Translations under genes and position numbers: made by a program
The notes under the pieces: generated by a model
What the model was told of the DNA's origin: nothing
The model's database searches: none
Seen by the model: the letters and a program-made list of their open reading frames with translations, nothing else
Source: Streptomyces sp. NBC_00620
GTDB taxonomy: Bacteria > Actinomycetota > Actinomycetes > Streptomycetales > Streptomycetaceae
Direction: 5' to 3'
Assembly (NCBI RefSeq): GCF_026341825.1
Contig: NZ_JAPENY010000002.1
Location: 868,001-932,000 of the forward strand
DNA: 64,000 bases
Shown: piece after piece, positions 33,190-41,270 of the stretch
Numbering within the stretch: position 1 is the first letter of the stretch
How the letters are laid out: the number at the start of each line of letters is the position of its first letter

Positions 33190-33924
33190 CTACGGATCCA
33201 CGGCCGGCCCGAGTCCCGCCTCGCGGGCCCACGCCGCCGCCTCCGCACGGTCCGCAACACCCAGCTTCGCCAGCACCGCCGACATGTGGTTGCTGACCGT
33301 CTTCGGGGACAGACCGAGCCGGGCCGCCACCGTCGCGTTGGGCGTCCCCGCGGCGATCAGGGTGAGCACGTCCCGTTCGCGCGGGGTGAGCGCCGGACAC
33401 GGGTCGGGCTGCGGCAGCGGGCGGCTGAGCTGCCCCAGCACGCGCCGTGCCACGCCCGGACCGAAGATCGCCTCCCCGGCGGCCACCGCCCTGATCGCCC
33501 GGACGATCTCGTCCTGACCGGCGCCCTTGAGCACATAGCCGCGGGCCCCGGCGCGCATCGCCGCGAACACCGAGTCGTCCTCCTCGACCATCGTGAGCAT
33601 CAGCACCGCCACCGCGGGCGCCACCCGGCCGATCTCCCGGGTCGCCTCGATGCCGTTCATGTCCGGCATCCGAATGTCCATCACGACCACATGCGGGCGC
33701 AGCGTCACGGCGGCCCGCACCGCCTCCCGCCCGCCGGAGGCCACCCCCACGACGGACACCCCGGGCGTCCCGTCCCGCACCGACTCCAACAGCGCGGCCA
33801 GCCCCGTACGCACGACAGGGTGATCGTCGGCGAGCACGACCCTGAGCGCACCCTCGCCACCGCCCGGTGGCACCGGCTGGAGGCCCCGCTCGCGTGGGGG
33901 CTCCGCGTGCTCCTCCGACTCCAT
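33190..33924 (-). CDS. NarL/LuxR-family response regulator
   Basis: A 244-residue regulator. The receiver domain (about residues 26-145) has the acidic pair in VLADDHPVVRTGL, phospho-acceptor D83 in VVVMDIRMPDMNG and the Lys in GYVLKGAGQDEI. The LuxR helix-turn-helix (about 175-235) reads LTPRERDVLTLIAAGTPNATVAARLGLSPKTVSNHMSAVLAKLGVADRAEA. It lies 53 bases downstream of the histidine kinase gene and is its cognate partner. GGGAGG precedes the ATG at 33924. The stimulus is unknown. Confidence 0.94.
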   Translation of the reverse strand: MESEEHAEPPRERGLQPVPPGGGEGALRVVLADDHPVVRTGLAALLESVRDGTPGVSVVGVASGGREAVRAAVTLRPHVVVMDIRMPDMNGIEATREIGRVAPAVAVLMLTMVEEDDSVFAAMRAGARGYVLKGAGQDEIVRAIRAVAAGEAIFGPGVARRVLGQLSRPLPQPDPCPALTPRERDVLTLIAAGTPNATVAARLGLSPKTVSNHMSAVLAKLGVADRAEAAAWAREAGLGPAVDP

Positions 33925-33977
33925 GCCCGCCTCCCCAGCTGTTTCAATACCCGGCCTCCCGTGCGGCTCATGCCCCG

Positions 33978-35981
33978 CTACGGCGGCTCCCCGAGCGGCA
34001 GTGTCGCCTCCACCCGCCCCCGCCCCACCACACAGCTGCCGCCGAGCTCCGCGGCGCGCTCCTGCATCGAGGTGATGCCCACTCCGGGGCGCCATGCCGT
34101 CTCCCCGTCCACCGGGGAGCCGTCGTCGCAGACCTCCAGGCGCAGTCCTTCGCCGATCTCGATGCGGAGGTCGACGCGGGTCGCACGGGCGTGCCGGGCC
34201 GCGTTGGTGAGGGCCTCGGTCGCGATGCGGTAGGCGGCGACCTCCACGGCGGCGGGCAGCGGCGGCAGCAGTTCTGGGGCCCGCACCCGTATGGCGATGG
34301 GGGTGCCGTCCGCGCGCCAGGACAGCCGGGCCGAGCGTTCGCGCAGGGCGCCCAACAGCCCCAGCTGGTCGAGGTCCGGCGGCCGCAGCCCGTCCACCAG
34401 CCGGCGGATCTCCCCGACCGCCCCGCCGATCTCGGCGCGCAGCTCGGCGAGCAGCCCCGCCGCCCGCTCCGGATCGAACGCGAGCAGATTGCGTACGGCA
34501 TCGGCCTGGAAGGCGGCCCCGGCGAGCGTCGGTCCGAGCCCGTCGTGCAGATCCCGGCGGATCCGGCGACGCTCCTCCTCCCGCGCGGCGACGATCCGCT
34601 CCCGGGAGAGCTGGAGCTGCCGGGACAGATCGGTGGCGTGCAGGGCGGCCGCCAAAGGCACCGCGAGCAGTTCGAGCACCGCGAGATCGGCCGGTGTGAC
34701 CTGCTGCTCGCCGGGCCGCAGTCCGATCACCAGCTCACCGACACGACGGCCGTCGTAGTCCAGCGTCACGACGTGCGTGAGCTTCCCCGGAGTTCCCCAA
34801 CTGCCGCTCGGCGCCCCGGACTCGGCGGCCAGATGGGCGTACGGCAGCCGCAGTCCCTCGCCCACCGCCTCGGACACCGCGCCGACACCGCCCCCGGCCA
34901 GCCGCTCGCCGATCCGGGAGACCGCGCGGACCGGGTCGTGGCGGTCTCCGTACAGGGCTCGGTCGACCGTGCGCTGCAGCAGACGGCGGGCGGGCTCGAA
35001 GGAGACGGCGAGGACAACGGAGATGAGGGCGGGCCCCAGCAGTTCGGGATGGGGGTCGAGGAGCGACTGGAGGAACGTGACGAGGCCTACGTAGGCGGCG
35101 ACCACTCCGACGGTGAGCGCTCCGTACAGCAGGCCCCGCGAGACCACCAGCCGGATGTCGAGCAACTCGTGCCGGATCACGGCGATCATGATGGCGACCG
35201 GCAGCAGCAGGGTGCCGTACGACGTGTAGACCGGCGGGAAGCCGAAGACCTGCAGCATGATGCTCAGCAGCAAGGGCAGTACCCCCGCGAGCAGCCAGAG
35301 AAGCCGGCGGCGGTCCTGTTCCCCGCCGCGGCGGTAGCGCAGCCACATGACGGCCATGACGGCGACCAGGACGAGACAGGCCTTGACGGTCACCACTCGC
35401 TGAAGGACGGGCAACCAGCCTGGTGACACCGGGAAGTACGACGGCTGGGCTCCGGTGCCGTCGTAGAGCCCCCAGTCGTAACGCGCCCAGTAGGCGATGT
35501 CCAGGGGCGACGCCACCAGTTGGGCGATCAGCGCCCAGCGCCAGCGCCGGCCGGGCAGCCTTCCGTCGGGAAACAGGAAGAACACGAACACGAACGCCGT
35601 CGAGCTTGCGACGATCCAGGTGTGGCGCCCGATCGTGGTGAGCACGTGCAGCGCCTCGGGGGACCAGCCCGCCCGCAGCCCTTCGACCGCAAGGCCGGTC
35701 GACAGCCCCGTGAACGCGTGCCCCAGCCCGTAGACGATCAGCAGCCATCCGATGGGATTACGCGGACGGTGCAGCGCGATCACCGTGCCGCAGACGGGAT
35801 AGGCGAGACCGACAGCCAGGTCGATGACCATGTCGTACTGGACCAGATCCGCCCCGGACACCCCGGCGACGGCCAACGCCCCTGCTCCCACGGCCACTTG
35901 CGTCAGCGCCAGGAGCAGCAGGACGTACGCCGTGACAGTGCGCCGCCGGGTCCGCCCGTACTCGTCCTCCATGTGAGCCAT
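33978..35981 (-). CDS. Membrane sensor histidine kinase, HisKA_3 type
   Basis: A 667-residue kinase. The N-terminal half has about eight to ten membrane helices (about residues 10-315), with loops such as ALHRPRNPIGWLL and FLFPDGRLPGRRW. A GAF-like cytoplasmic region follows, then the dimerisation/phospho-acceptor helix with His in RRIRRDLHDGLGPTLAGAAFQ and the HATPase domain (YRIATEALTNAARHARATRVDLRI ... GVGITSMQERAAELGG). This matches NarL-system kinases with a 7TM-like sensor. ATG 35981 is chosen because AGGA precedes it; 36008 and 35972 are alternatives. It is encoded directly before its response regulator. Confidence 0.92.
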   Translation of the reverse strand: MAHMEDEYGRTRRRTVTAYVLLLLALTQVAVGAGALAVAGVSGADLVQYDMVIDLAVGLAYPVCGTVIALHRPRNPIGWLLIVYGLGHAFTGLSTGLAVEGLRAGWSPEALHVLTTIGRHTWIVASSTAFVFVFFLFPDGRLPGRRWRWALIAQLVASPLDIAYWARYDWGLYDGTGAQPSYFPVSPGWLPVLQRVVTVKACLVLVAVMAVMWLRYRRGGEQDRRRLLWLLAGVLPLLLSIMLQVFGFPPVYTSYGTLLLPVAIMIAVIRHELLDIRLVVSRGLLYGALTVGVVAAYVGLVTFLQSLLDPHPELLGPALISVVLAVSFEPARRLLQRTVDRALYGDRHDPVRAVSRIGERLAGGGVGAVSEAVGEGLRLPYAHLAAESGAPSGSWGTPGKLTHVVTLDYDGRRVGELVIGLRPGEQQVTPADLAVLELLAVPLAAALHATDLSRQLQLSRERIVAAREEERRRIRRDLHDGLGPTLAGAAFQADAVRNLLAFDPERAAGLLAELRAEIGGAVGEIRRLVDGLRPPDLDQLGLLGALRERSARLSWRADGTPIAIRVRAPELLPPLPAAVEVAAYRIATEALTNAARHARATRVDLRIEIGEGLRLEVCDDGSPVDGETAWRPGVGITSMQERAAELGGSCVVGRGRVEATLPLGEPP

Positions 35982-36008
35982 CGTCCTGGCCGGACGCCCG
36001 GGTGTCAT

Positions 36009-36021
36009 GGGAACGGTTCCC
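36009..36021. promoter_or_regulatory. Perfect 13-bp palindrome at the histidine-kinase promoter
   Basis: GGGAACGGTTCCC lies 28 bases upstream of the kinase start and 129 bases upstream of the secreted-protein gene at 36150. It could be a binding site for the response regulator or another factor; position is the only evidence. Confidence 0.35.
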
Positions 36022-36149
36022 GGTCCACCCGGGAGAACTTCCGGCGACCGCCCGGCGGTACCCCCTCAACTCCCGGGCCCCCGCAGCCCGATGCTCATAG
36101 CAGCGGGCCGGCGGAAGAGCCACCGGACCGGCAACGGGGGAGAACAGTG

Positions 36150-36722
36150 ATGGTTTCAGTGAACCGGCGTCTGGTGGGCCTCGCCTTGGGCTCGGCACTC
36201 GCTCTCGGCGGCACGGTGGCCGTGCCCGCCGCAACGGCCGCTCCGGCAGGGGCACCGTCGGCGTGCGGCCACTTGCTCAGCAACAGCTACATCTACGAAC
36301 GCTGGAGCGATCTGGGCGGCGTGAACGGCATGCTCGGCTGCCCGCGGACCAACGTGCTCAACGTCAAGTCGGCGAACGGGACGAAGCTCGGCAAGCGGCA
36401 GTACTTCGACAGCGGGAACGTGACCTTCTCGCCCCGCCAGGGCCAGGAGATGGTGGTCGCCGCCTGGGAGCGCAACGGCTACGCGTACTTCAACTGGGGC
36501 CCCACCGACCCGTTCCACTACGACGTCTTCCTGGTCCGCTACACCAGCGCCGCCGACGCGGGCGGCACGCAGGTCACCCTGCGGGGCGGCACCTCCGGCG
36601 GGATGTGGGTCCAGAAGCACACCTCTGGGACCTACAGCTTCAAGGTCGAGGGCTGCGACAAGGGCACGTTCGGTCTGAAGTGCCGCCAGGGGTGGACGCT
36701 CTCGGCGACCACCCGCAACTGA
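36150..36722 (+). CDS. Secreted LGFP-repeat-like protein
   Basis: This 190-residue protein has a Sec signal peptide (VNRRLVGLALGSALALGGTVAVPAATAAPA, cleaved near residue 30). The mature part contains SYIYERWSDLGGVNGMLGCPRTNV, an LGFP-type motif found in actinobacterial cell-wall-associated proteins. A beta-rich domain follows with Cys pairs near the end (VEGCDKGTFGLKCRQGW), probably a disulphide. GGGGGAG precedes the start. It is divergent from the histidine kinase gene and may be controlled by that system; that is inference from position. Confidence 0.78.
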   Translation: MVSVNRRLVGLALGSALALGGTVAVPAATAAPAGAPSACGHLLSNSYIYERWSDLGGVNGMLGCPRTNVLNVKSANGTKLGKRQYFDSGNVTFSPRQGQEMVVAAWERNGYAYFNWGPTDPFHYDVFLVRYTSAADAGGTQVTLRGGTSGGMWVQKHTSGTYSFKVEGCDKGTFGLKCRQGWTLSATTRN

Positions 36723-36740
36723 CCAACACCGCTCGGGGGA

Positions 36741-36778
36741 GAGGGCCGGTGAGGGCGCGTCAGCCCTCACCGGCCCTC
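36741..36778. terminator. Strong bidirectional terminator hairpin
   Basis: Two perfect 16-base arms (gagggccggtgagggc and its complement gccctcaccggccctc) with a 6-base loop lie between the convergent genes ending at 36722 and 36816. It should end transcription from both sides. Confidence 0.85.
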
Positions 36779-36815
36779 GTGTCACACGCCTACCTCGGCG
36801 GCGCCCAGCATGGCG

Positions 36816-38030
36816 TCACACGTACTTCTTGATCTCCCGGTGGGCCAGCGACCGCTGATGCACCTCGTCCGGTCCGTCCGCCAGCTTCAACGTCCTTGCG
36901 CTCGCCCACAGTTCGGCCAGTGGGAAGTCCTGGCTGACGCCGCCCGCGCCGTGCAGCTGGACCGCCTTGTCGAGGATGTCGACGACCGTGCGCGGAGTGG
37001 CGATCTTGATGGCCTGGATCTCGGTGTGGGCGCCCTTGTTGCCGACGGTGTCCATCATCCAGGCGGTCTTGAGGACCAGCAGGCGCAGCTGCTCGACGGC
37101 GACGCGGGCATCCGCGATCCAGTTCTGGACCACGCCCTGCTGGGCCAGGGGCTTGCCGAAGGCCGTACGGGACACGGCCCGCCGGCACATCAGCTCGATC
37201 GCCCGCTCGGCCATCCCGATCAGCCGCATGCAGTGGTGGATACGGCCGGGGCCGAGCCGGGCCTGGGCGATGGCGAAGCCGCCGCCCTCCTCGCCGACCA
37301 AGTTGGCCACGGGGACCCGGGCTTGATGGAAGACGACCTCGGCGTGCCCGCCGTGGGAGTGGTCCTCGTAGCCGTACACCTGCATGGCGCGCCGGATCTC
37401 GACGCCGGGGGTGTCGCGCGGCACGAGCACCATGGACTGCTGACGGCGGATGTCGGACCCCTCCGGGTCCGTCTTGCCCATCACGATGAAGATCTTGCAG
37501 TCGGGGTTCATCGCACCGGAGATGTACCACTTGCGGCCCGTGATGACGTACTCATCGCCGTCCCGTTCGATGCGCGTGGTGATGTTCGTGGCGTCGGACG
37601 AGGCCACCTCGGGCTCGGTCATCGCGAACGCGGAGCGGATCTCACCGGCGAGCAGCGGCTCCAGCCACTGCTTGCGCTGCTGCTCGTCGCCGAACTGGGT
37701 GAGCACCTCCATGTTGCCGGTGTCGGGCGCGGCGCAGTTCAGCGCGGTGGGCGCCAAGTGCGGGCTGCGGCCGGTGATTTCGGCGAGCGGCGCGTACTGG
37801 AGGTTGGTGAGCCCGGCGCCGTACTCGGAGTCGGGGAGGAAGAGGTTCCACAGTCCCTGCCTGCGGGCCTCGGCCTTCAACTCCCCGACCACGGCCGGGG
37901 TGTCCCACGGCGAGGCCAACTGAGCGCGCTGCTCCTCCGCGACTGCCTCCGCCGGATAGACGTACTCGTCCATGAACGCGAGCAGCTTCCCGCGCAGTTC
38001 CTCGGTGCGGGCGTCGAATGCGAAGTCCAT
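36816..38030 (-). CDS. Acyl-CoA dehydrogenase (long-chain, ACAD10/11-like)
   Basis: A 404-residue FAD-dependent acyl-CoA dehydrogenase beginning MDFAFDARTEELRGKLLAFMDEYVYPAE. Motifs: FAMTEPEVASSDATNITTRIERDGDEYVITGRKWYISGA and HGAGGVSQDFPLAELWASARTLKLADGPDEVHQRSLAHREIKKY. It starts six bases downstream of the phosphotransferase gene, so the two form an operon. The pairing mirrors the domain fusion in animal ACAD10/ACAD11, where a kinase domain and a dehydrogenase act on hydroxyacyl-CoA. The 39097 operator sits ahead of the operon. Confidence 0.93.
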   Translation of the reverse strand: MDFAFDARTEELRGKLLAFMDEYVYPAEAVAEEQRAQLASPWDTPAVVGELKAEARRQGLWNLFLPDSEYGAGLTNLQYAPLAEITGRSPHLAPTALNCAAPDTGNMEVLTQFGDEQQRKQWLEPLLAGEIRSAFAMTEPEVASSDATNITTRIERDGDEYVITGRKWYISGAMNPDCKIFIVMGKTDPEGSDIRRQQSMVLVPRDTPGVEIRRAMQVYGYEDHSHGGHAEVVFHQARVPVANLVGEEGGGFAIAQARLGPGRIHHCMRLIGMAERAIELMCRRAVSRTAFGKPLAQQGVVQNWIADARVAVEQLRLLVLKTAWMMDTVGNKGAHTEIQAIKIATPRTVVDILDKAVQLHGAGGVSQDFPLAELWASARTLKLADGPDEVHQRSLAHREIKKYV

Positions 38031-38036
38031 GGCGGA

Positions 38037-39059
38037 TCAGCCTTCCTGAAGAGTGGTCAGGCCGTGCTCGATGAAGACGGGGGTCAGTTCGCCGATGCGG
38101 TCGAAGCCCGCACCGACCGTCTGGCCCTGCGTGTAGCGGTAGTGGATGCCCTCCAGGATCACGGCGAGCTTGAACCACGCGAACGCCGTGTACCAGGGGA
38201 CGGCGGACACGTCGCGCCCCGAGCGCGCGGCGTACCGCTCGACGATCTCGGCGGGGTCTGGGTGCCCCGCGGCCGAAGCGGTCGTGCTGATGGGGGAGTT
38301 GGGCATTTCGAGCGGGATGCTGTACATGACCAGCAACCCCAGATCCGTGAGCGGATCGCCGAGCGTGGACATCTCCCAGTCCAGGATCGCGTTGATCCGG
38401 TCGTCGGCGCCGATCAGCACGTTGTCGAGCCGGTAGTCGCCGTGCACGACCGTGGGTGCGGGGGAGTCGGGGAGCGCCCGGCCCAGTGCCGCGTGCAGTT
38501 CGTCGATCCCGGCCAGCTCGCGGTTCCTGGACGCGTCCAACTGCTTGCCCCAGCGACGCAGTTGGCGGTCGAGGAAGCCCTCCGGGCGCCCGAAGTCCGC
38601 GAGGCCCACCTCGGCGGGATCCACCGAGTGCAGCTCGACCAGGGTGTCCACGAGCCCGAGCACCGCGCCGCGGGTGCGCTCCGGGCCGAGCGGGACGAGT
38701 TCCTCGGCGGTGCGGTACGGCGTGCCCTCCACGAACTCCATGACGTAGAACGGCGCTCCGAGCACCGACTCGTCCTCGCAAAGGATCACGGGGTTCGGCA
38801 CCGGCACCGCCGTCGGGTGCAGTGCGCTGATCACCCGGTGTTCGCGCTTCATGTCGTGCGCGGTGGCGAGCACATGCCCGAGCGGGGGCCGCCGGACGAC
38901 CCACTTCGTCGTGCCGTCCGTGACCGCGTACGTGAGGTTGGACCGTCCGCCTTCGATCAACCGGCCGGTCAGCGGGCCGGTCACCAGCCCGGGCCGCTCA
39001 CGGTCGAGCAGGCCGCGCAACTGGTCGAGATCGAGACCTGGCGGGTGGTCTGGGCTCAT
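38037..39059 (-). CDS. Aminoglycoside-phosphotransferase-fold kinase (phosphotransferase family)
   Basis: A 340-residue APH/choline-kinase-fold protein. Nucleotide-binding region: LIEGGRSNLTYAVTDGTTKWVVRRPP. Catalytic loop: TVVHGDYRLDNVLI (Asp and Asn present). Metal-binding segment: AILDWEMSTLGDPLTDLGLL. The real start is ATG 39059 after GAGGAG; the longer upstream frame runs into a terminator hairpin. It probably phosphorylates a hydroxyl of an acyl-CoA, as proposed for the matching part of ACAD10/11, rather than an antibiotic. That reading comes from the acyl-CoA dehydrogenase partner. Confidence 0.9.
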   Translation of the reverse strand: MSPDHPPGLDLDQLRGLLDRERPGLVTGPLTGRLIEGGRSNLTYAVTDGTTKWVVRRPPLGHVLATAHDMKREHRVISALHPTAVPVPNPVILCEDESVLGAPFYVMEFVEGTPYRTAEELVPLGPERTRGAVLGLVDTLVELHSVDPAEVGLADFGRPEGFLDRQLRRWGKQLDASRNRELAGIDELHAALGRALPDSPAPTVVHGDYRLDNVLIGADDRINAILDWEMSTLGDPLTDLGLLVMYSIPLEMPNSPISTTASAAGHPDPAEIVERYAARSGRDVSAVPWYTAFAWFKLAVILEGIHYRYTQGQTVGAGFDRIGELTPVFIEHGLTTLQEG

Positions 39060-39096
39060 CTTCGCTCCTCGGCACACGGAAATCAGGATGTGACCA

Positions 39097-39118
39097 TGAT
39101 GCCGACCAGTCGGTATGT
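39097..39118 (-). promoter_or_regulatory. TetR-type operator, family 1 (phosphotransferase/acyl-CoA dehydrogenase operon)
   Basis: A 22-base element with a perfect right half (GTCGGTATGT) and a near-perfect left half, matching the ideal palindrome at 18 of 22 positions. It lies 38 bases upstream of the phosphotransferase start, similar to the other two sites of this family. Confidence 0.65.
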
Positions 39119-39144
39119 CGTCCAGCGGGTGAACGAAACGTGAT

Positions 39145-39209
39145 CGGCGTCTCCCCCTCCCGGGAGCCAAGGCAACCAGGGCAACCGGGGAGCTGAGGGG
39201 GAGACGCCG
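39145..39209 (-). terminator. Long inverted repeat terminator
   Basis: Perfect 15-base arms (cggcgtctccccctc and gagggggagacgccg) flank a 35-base loop that itself contains a gcaacc-gg repeat. It lies downstream of the histidine-rich gene and upstream of the next operon's promoter, so it probably ends the former's transcript. Confidence 0.75.
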
Positions 39210-39225
39210 AGGATCCGGACAGGTC

Positions 39226-39522
39226 CTAGTGGTCGTCCCAGTGCCCCTCGTGCTCGGCGTGCCGGTGTCCGTCGTGCACATAGTCGACGTGGTCGCCGTG
39301 TTCGACCGCGGGGTGCCCGCAGCCGTCGCCGTGCTGGTGGCCGTGCCCGTCGTGCGCGGTGTGACCGCTCGACTCGCACTCGTCCCAGTGCCCGGAGTGC
39401 TCCCGGTGGAGGTGCCCGTCGTGCGCGTAGTCGACGTGATCGCCGTGTGGCACGGCGGTGTGACCGCAGGTGGGGCCGTGGGCGTGCTCGTGCGCTGAGT
39501 GCTCCGCGTGGAGGGTGGTCAT
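39226..39522 (-). CDS. Histidine-rich small protein, probable metal binder
   Basis: A 98-residue hydrophilic protein with about 27 His, several Asp/Glu and three Cys residues (in PTCGH, DECES and GDGCGH). Two repeats of about 40 residues share the pattern CGHxAVxHGDHVDYxHDGH, then HxxHxGHWD, so it arose by internal duplication. There is no signal peptide, so it is cytosolic; a store or chaperone for zinc, nickel, cobalt or copper is the natural guess. ATG 39522 is chosen after AAGGTG; GTG 39531 is an alternative. A strong terminator hairpin follows, so it is probably monocistronic. Confidence 0.8.
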   Translation of the reverse strand: MTTLHAEHSAHEHAHGPTCGHTAVPHGDHVDYAHDGHLHREHSGHWDECESSGHTAHDGHGHQHGDGCGHPAVEHGDHVDYVHDGHRHAEHEGHWDDH

Positions 39523-39632
39523 GGTGCTCACCTTCGGAGGTGGTGGGGAGTCGGAAACGACGTCAGGCTAGCGCCAGAAAGCATCCTAAATCGTGCCATT
39601 CCGACTCGCGTGCCGACGTCGTCCCGGTCCCC

Positions 39633-39965
39633 TCAGAACACCAGCGCCGCCGCGCACACCGCCAGCGCCACCGTGCACAGCGCCGCGAGCGTCGCGTACC
39701 GGGGTGTGAGCGCGGGCGGTCCGCCCGGGCCGGGCGCGGTGAGCACGCGGATGCGGCGGTGGGCGATGGCCAGGAAACCCAGCCAGAGCGCGCAGCACAG
39801 GACGCAGACCACCACTCCGGTCACCGACAGTCCGCCGTGCAGCGTCGTTTTCGCGGCGAGTACGGCGGCCACGGTGCTCGACAGGGTCGTACGCCGCCAC
39901 GCGAGCCTCGTACGCTCCGGTTGCAGGCCCGGGTCCCGCTCCTGTTCCCGGGCGGGAGCGGTCAT
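39633..39965 (-). CDS. DUF202 membrane protein
   Basis: A 110-residue protein with three predicted helices and the DUF202 signature QPERTRLAWRRTTLS near residue 17. Its ATG overlaps the stop of the upstream DUF202/YidH-like gene (ATGA at 39962-39965), so the two are co-translated. The molecular function of the family is unknown. Vacuolar VTC-complex proteins of yeast share the fold, which hints at a role in anion or polyphosphate transport, but nothing here confirms that. Confidence 0.82.
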   Translation of the reverse strand: MTAPAREQERDPGLQPERTRLAWRRTTLSSTVAAVLAAKTTLHGGLSVTGVVVCVLCCALWLGFLAIAHRRIRVLTAPGPGGPPALTPRYATLAALCTVALAVCAAALVF

Positions 39966-40354
39966 CCTTCCCAGCCGAAGAGGACGACGACGACCATCGC
40001 CACGGCGACGACCGCGACCGCGATGCTCAGCACGGCCGGGAAGCGCGACACCGGCAGGTCCTCGCCCTTCCGCATCGCGATCTCGCACCGCACCCAGTGG
40101 TTGACGGCCCGCAGGGAGCAGAGCACGCCCGCCGCCAGCAGGGCCAGGGCGAGGCCGACGCGCCATCCCCACCGCAGGTCGGGCAGGAACTGATCCACCG
40201 CGAAGCCGCCGCCGATCAGCGCCAGCGCGGTGCGCAGCCACGCCAGAAAGGTCCGCTCGTTCGCCAGTGAGAAGCGGTAGTCGGGCGTGCTGCCCTCCGC
40301 CTCGACGTCCCGGGGCGCGAACCACAGCTGGACGTTCCGTACGAATTCGATCAC
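39962..40354 (-). CDS. YidH/DUF202-family membrane protein
   Basis: A 130-residue membrane protein with three predicted helices and the signature YRFSLANERTFLAWLRTALALIGGG (about residues 25-50). It starts at GTG 40354 with TAGGGT seven bases upstream, the usual geometry of a Streptomyces leaderless transcript. It overlaps the second DUF202 gene and probably forms a heteromeric membrane unit with it. The function is unknown. It is divergent from the gene at 40407, 52 bases apart, so the promoters are close. Confidence 0.85.
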   Translation of the reverse strand: MIEFVRNVQLWFAPRDVEAEGSTPDYRFSLANERTFLAWLRTALALIGGGFAVDQFLPDLRWGWRVGLALALLAAGVLCSLRAVNHWVRCEIAMRKGEDLPVSRFPAVLSIAVAVVAVAMVVVVLFGWEG

Positions 40355-40406
40355 GACCTGGACCCTACCGGGAGCGTTGTCAGTGCGGCTCGCTACCGTT
40401 CGAAGC

Positions 40407-41270
40407 ATGGACGTTCCCCTGTCATTGGCCCGGTACGCCGAGCCGGGCCACGGCATCGCGCCGGCCGAGGAGTTGCTCGGGCTGGCCGGATTCTGGCCCG
40501 CCTACTTCCTCCCGGGCTGGGACGAGTTCATCGAGGAGCCCGGACTCTTCGGCGCCGACGAGGCGGACGTCGACGCCGCGACCGAGGCGCTGTACAGCGC
40601 GCAGGAAGTCTGGCCGGCGTACCGAATACCGCTGGCCGGCGGGCACTTGCTGTGGATCGTCCACCGCAACTTCCCGGACGACCCCGGCACGGACTACCTG
40701 ATCACCCACCCCGACTGGGACCGGGACGTGCCCCTGGCCTCGCTGGAGGGCCACTTCAGCGGCCCGGGGCTGTCCTGGCCCGAGCTGGTCGCCGTCGCCG
40801 ACTCGGCCCCGGCGCGGGCCGCGGGCGTACGGGACCCCGCGCTGCGGCTGCTCCTCCTGCTGCCCGCCTTCGGGGACGCGGACGTGCCGGTGGCCGAGGC
40901 GGTGTCCAGGATCTCCGGTGCGCTCACCGCCGTGGGGGTCCCGGAGAGCGCGGCGCCCGAAGTGGCCGAGCGGCTCCTCGACCACCCGTTCTGGGACGGG
41001 CCGACGTGGGCGACGCAGGGCGAGAGTCCGCTGAGCGGTGGCACGACCGGGGCGAGCCCACTCGCGGTGTGCGACGGGCGCTACAGCCCGCGCATCCTGC
41101 CACCCGCCCTGGGCGGCATACCCGCCCACGCGCGGGCGCTGGCCGACGCACTCGCGGGGATCGGGTCGGGTGCGGACGGGTCGCGAGCGGATGGGTCAGG
41201 AACGGCTGCGTCGGGAGCGGACGGGTCAGGAACGGCTTCGTCGGGAGCGGGTCAGCTCAGCGAGCGGTAG
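40407..41270 (+). CDS. Conserved hypothetical protein
   Basis: A 287-residue acidic, soluble protein I do not recognise. The middle part is globular (LLGLAGFWPAYFLPGWDEFIEEPG; HLLWIVHRNFPDDPGTDYLITHPDWD; LEGHFSGPGLSWPELVAVAD), followed by an Ala-rich helical region. The last 40 residues are low-complexity SGADGSGTASSGA repeats from a 30-base tandem duplication. TACCGT seven bases before the ATG suggests a leaderless start. Its 3' end overlaps the convergent Nudix gene by 19 bases. A domain in which an antigen of interest is imprinted onto a carrier is not visible; no function is proposed. Confidence 0.7.
   Translation: MDVPLSLARYAEPGHGIAPAEELLGLAGFWPAYFLPGWDEFIEEPGLFGADEADVDAATEALYSAQEVWPAYRIPLAGGHLLWIVHRNFPDDPGTDYLITHPDWDRDVPLASLEGHFSGPGLSWPELVAVADSAPARAAGVRDPALRLLLLLPAFGDADVPVAEAVSRISGALTAVGVPESAAPEVAERLLDHPFWDGPTWATQGESPLSGGTTGASPLAVCDGRYSPRILPPALGGIPAHARALADALAGIGSGADGSRADGSGTAASGADGSGTASSGAGQLSER
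41193..41251 (+). repeat. 30-base tandem duplication within coding sequence
   Basis: The unit begins gggtcaggaacggctgcgtc (41193-41222) and is repeated at 41223-41251 with few differences. It encodes the Ser/Gly/Ala tail of the hypothetical protein and suggests recent slippage. Confidence 0.7.

Noticed and set aside
39083..39379. Minus-strand frame through the terminator and operator region upstream of the phosphotransferase
   Set aside because: It covers the perfect inverted repeat and the 22-bp operator and is an Arg-rich shadow of the histidine-rich gene.
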